DNA of 6,356 nt. Source: Cyanobacteria bacterium UBA1186. GTDB lineage: Bacteria > Cyanobacteriota > Vampirovibrionia > Gastranaerophilales > Gastranaerophilaceae. This document shows, one piece after another, positions 5,140 to 6,356 of the stretch. The notes under the pieces are model-generated. The model saw only the letters and a program-made list of their open reading frames with translations. It made no database searches and was not told the origin of the DNA. Each line of letters opens with the position of its first letter. Positions within the stretch are counted from its first letter, which is position 1. Made by a program: the position numbers and the translations under genes. The stretch is taken from positions 1-6,356 of the forward strand of contig DBYM01000069.1 in assembly GCA_002309875.1 (NCBI GenBank), given 5' to 3'.

Positions 5140-5585
5140 TGATTCATACTTTGTCTGATGTTCAGAGCAAAAACATAGGAAAAGATACAAATATATGGCA
5201 ATATTGCGTAGTTTTGCCTGATGCGGTTATCGGGGATAACTGCAATATTTGCTCGCATTGTTTTATTGAAAATGACGTTAAAATCGGCTCAAACGTTACG
5301 GTTAAAAACGGTGTTTATATATATGACGGAGTAACTGTTGAAGACGATGTTTTTATAGGTCAGAATACGGTATTCTGCAACGACAAGTATCCACGTTCCA
5401 AACATCATCTTGAAAAGTATGATGAAATAATAATCAAAAAAGGCGCATCTGTCGGTGCAAACTGCTCAATTCTTCCAGGAATAACAATCGGTGAAAATGC
5501 TATGATCGGAGCGGGCTCTGTTGTAACAAGAGATGTTCCCGCAAATTCACTCCTTGTCGGCGGAGTTGTAAAGCCTTTAAAATAA
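5139..5585 (+). CDS. WxcM-N-like LbH acyltransferase 5 (possible sugar N-acetyltransferase)
   Basis: This 148-residue protein fits the LbH group that includes the WxcM N-terminal domain, WlbB and QdtC/FdtC, which acetylate the amino group of nucleotide-linked 3-amino-3,6-dideoxy sugars or 3-amino uronic acids using acetyl-CoA. The N-terminal coils begin directly at [16 protein letters not shown] (10-25), with the typical [13 protein letters not shown] (38-50), [17 protein letters not shown] (58-74) and the loop CNDKYPRSK (80-88), where Asn-Asp and Pro-Arg are group hallmarks. Coils continue to [12 protein letters not shown] (123-134). The end is unusual: VGGVVKPLK replaces the common G-[NV]-PA-[KR] terminal motif. 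It starts on the last base of the preceding stop, with a very strong Shine-Dalgarno site. Two genes upstream lies the FdtA-like gene, matching the two-domain arrangement of WxcM as separate genes. No aminotransferase that would make its substrate is visible. Confidence 0.86.
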   Translation: MIHTLSDVQSKNIGKDTNIWQYCVVLPDAVIGDNCNICSHCFIENDVKIGSNVTVKNGVYIYDGVTVEDDVFIGQNTVFCNDKYPRSKHHLEKYDEIIIKKGASVGANCSILPGITIGENAMIGAGSVVTRDVPANSLLVGGVVKPLK

Positions 5586-5617
5586 CCGTATATTTATTTT
5601 TATGATACTATATTTAT

Positions 5618-5625
5618 AAGGGAGG
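5618..5625 (+). promoter_or_regulatory. Ribosome binding site of the GT10 gene
   Basis: AAGGGAGG lies 9 bases before the ATG at 5635 and fixes the start of the open frame that runs off the window. The 49-base gap before this gene is the largest in the run after 1441, so an extra promoter here is possible, but I see no convincing -35/-10 pair. Confidence 0.7.
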
Positions 5626-5634
5626 CATTGGAGT

Positions 5635-6356
5635 ATGGGTTTTGTCTTTGGACAGAGATTGATTGATTTCTTGAGAGGTAAGAGAGACGGCTCTTATGTT
5701 CCAAAGACTGATTGGCACAGAGTTTATAAGAAAATATACTACCCCGGATACAGACTTTCCGATGTAATTTTGGAGGGGAGTTCAAATTTGTACAACGAAT
5801 TTGGCGAAAAACTTGAGGAATACTTTGTGCGGGACAATTTATCCACACATTATCCTTACAGATGTTCAAGATATTTTTACTTTGACCGTTATAACTACGG
5901 CCTGAAAACTCATTTTTACGGCAATAAGGGTATTTTTGAAAGATTTGCCGCTCCCGAAAAGAAATATGCGTTTTTGTCCGAATCGGAGATTATGATAAAA
6001 GACCTGTACGGTAAAGTTCTGAAGAGTGAAGGCTATATGAAGGATTTTGATAAAATCTTCACTTATTCCGACAGAATTTTGGACAAGTACGAAAATGCCT
6101 GCTTTGTACCGTTTGCGGCAGGGTTATGGAATAAAGAAGTTAAGGAAGATTTGTATCAGAATAAAACTAAGAATATTTCAATGCTTTCTTCACGTAAGAT
6201 TGCTTGTGATTTGCATAAATTCAGATATGATTTGGCTTTTTTGTGCAAAAATAATCATCTTGCGGATACGTTCGGAACTTTTGACGGCGGGAAGAGACTT
6301 GATAATGTTGATGAAACGCTTAATGATTACAGATACACAATTTGTATAGAAAATGA
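5635..6356 (+). CDS. GT10 fucosyltransferase-like glycosyltransferase, 5' part (runs off window)
   Basis: A frame opens at ATG 5635 and stays open for 240 codons to the window edge without a stop. The protein matches the GT10 (alpha-1,3/1,4-fucosyltransferase, PF00852) pattern. A segment FTYSDRILDKYENACFVPFA (142-161) leads into NKTKNISMLSSRKIACDLHKFR (176-197), where the family has Lys then Ser residues followed by an Arg-containing helix. Next come LADTFGTFDGGKRLDN (209-224) and YRYTICIEN (232-240), the conserved GDP-fucose-binding stretch with the invariant Glu-Asn. GT10 enzymes move fucose from GDP-fucose to GlcNAc or Glc in the cytoplasm; in Helicobacter they make Lewis antigens. About 100 or more residues should lie beyond the window. 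A frame at 6047-6349 in another register is a shadow of this gene. Fucose as the donor is inferred from the family only. Confidence 0.8.
   Translation, partial: MGFVFGQRLIDFLRGKRDGSYVPKTDWHRVYKKIYYPGYRLSDVILEGSSNLYNEFGEKLEEYFVRDNLSTHYPYRCSRYFYFDRYNYGLKTHFYGNKGIFERFAAPEKKYAFLSESEIMIKDLYGKVLKSEGYMKDFDKIFTYSDRILDKYENACFVPFAAGLWNKEVKEDLYQNKTKNISMLSSRKIACDLHKFRYDLAFLCKNNHLADTFGTFDGGKRLDNVDETLNDYRYTICIEN

Noticed and set aside
4876..5258. Two - strand frames (104 and 117 codons) opposite acyltransferases 4 and 5
   Set aside because: Both lie opposite strong coding genes whose hexapeptide repeats create periodic antisense frames. No motif or ribosome binding site supports them.
5586..5634. Possible internal promoter before the GT10 gene (TATGAT at 5601-5606)
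   Set aside because: The best -35 match (TTTAAA at 5576-5581) is 19 bases away and poor, so the pair is not convincing.
5600..5869. 89-codon - strand frame
   Set aside because: It runs antisense across the start of the GT10 gene, resembles nothing recognisable and has a Cys/Ser/Asn-rich composition typical of a shadow frame.
6047..6349. 100-codon + strand frame near the right end
   Set aside because: It is out of register inside the GT10 frame that starts at 5635 and lacks a ribosome binding site. The 5635 frame carries the family motifs.

Overview
The window reads as part of a surface-polysaccharide (O-antigen, capsule or lipooligosaccharide type) biosynthesis locus from a low-GC bacterium. 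The evidence is the gene content: pieces of two glycosyltransferases at the edges (a GT8 tail and the first part of a GT10 fucosyltransferase-like enzyme), one complete GT2 glycosyltransferase, a polysaccharide pyruvyl transferase family protein, a FdtA/WxcM-type sugar-nucleotide cupin and five left-handed beta-helix (hexapeptide repeat) acyltransferases. Good Shine-Dalgarno sequences and two GTG starts indicate ordinary bacterial translation. No rRNA, tRNA or housekeeping gene is present, so the organism cannot be named. A Gram-negative host-associated lineage is a guess based only on the glycan genes.

Layout. Bases 1-257 hold the C-terminal end of a GT8 glycosyltransferase on the + strand. 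A complete pyruvyl transferase family gene on the - strand (244-1095) converges on it with a 14-base overlap. A 128-base, very AT-rich divergent spacer (1096-1223) follows, with a plausible minus-strand sigma70 promoter. A 56-residue ribbon-helix-helix protein (1224-1394) then opens a run of + strand genes reaching the window end: acyltransferase 1 (1441-1995), a serine-acetyltransferase-like acyltransferase 2 (2001-2432), acyltransferase 3 (2425-3018), GT2 (3020-4150), FdtA-like protein (4169-4567), acyltransferase 4 (4564-5139), WxcM-N-type acyltransferase 5 (5139-5585) and a 3'-truncated GT10 gene (from 5635). From 1441 to 5585 the genes overlap or lie within 18 bases of each other, so they are almost certainly one operon.

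How they may work together (inference). The GTs would assemble a repeat unit or outer core. The FdtA-like protein and the WxcM-N-type acyltransferase are separate-gene counterparts of the two domains of WxcM, and suggest a 3-acetamido-3,6-dideoxyhexose or related sugar. The other acyltransferases would O-acetylate sugars, and the pyruvyl transferase may add a ketal. The aminotransferase and the dTDP-glucose enzymes needed for such a sugar are not in the window.

Most notable points: the FdtA-like protein has Asn where the family usually has the second His of its HAH motif; the segment holding the pyruvyl transferase and the small RHH gene is much more AT-rich (about 28% GC by hand count) than acyltransferase 1 (about 41%) or the GT8 tail (about 37%), suggesting a separately acquired insert; and five distinct LbH acyltransferases share one operon. 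I saw no CRISPR array, insertion sequence, defence system or convincing terminator.
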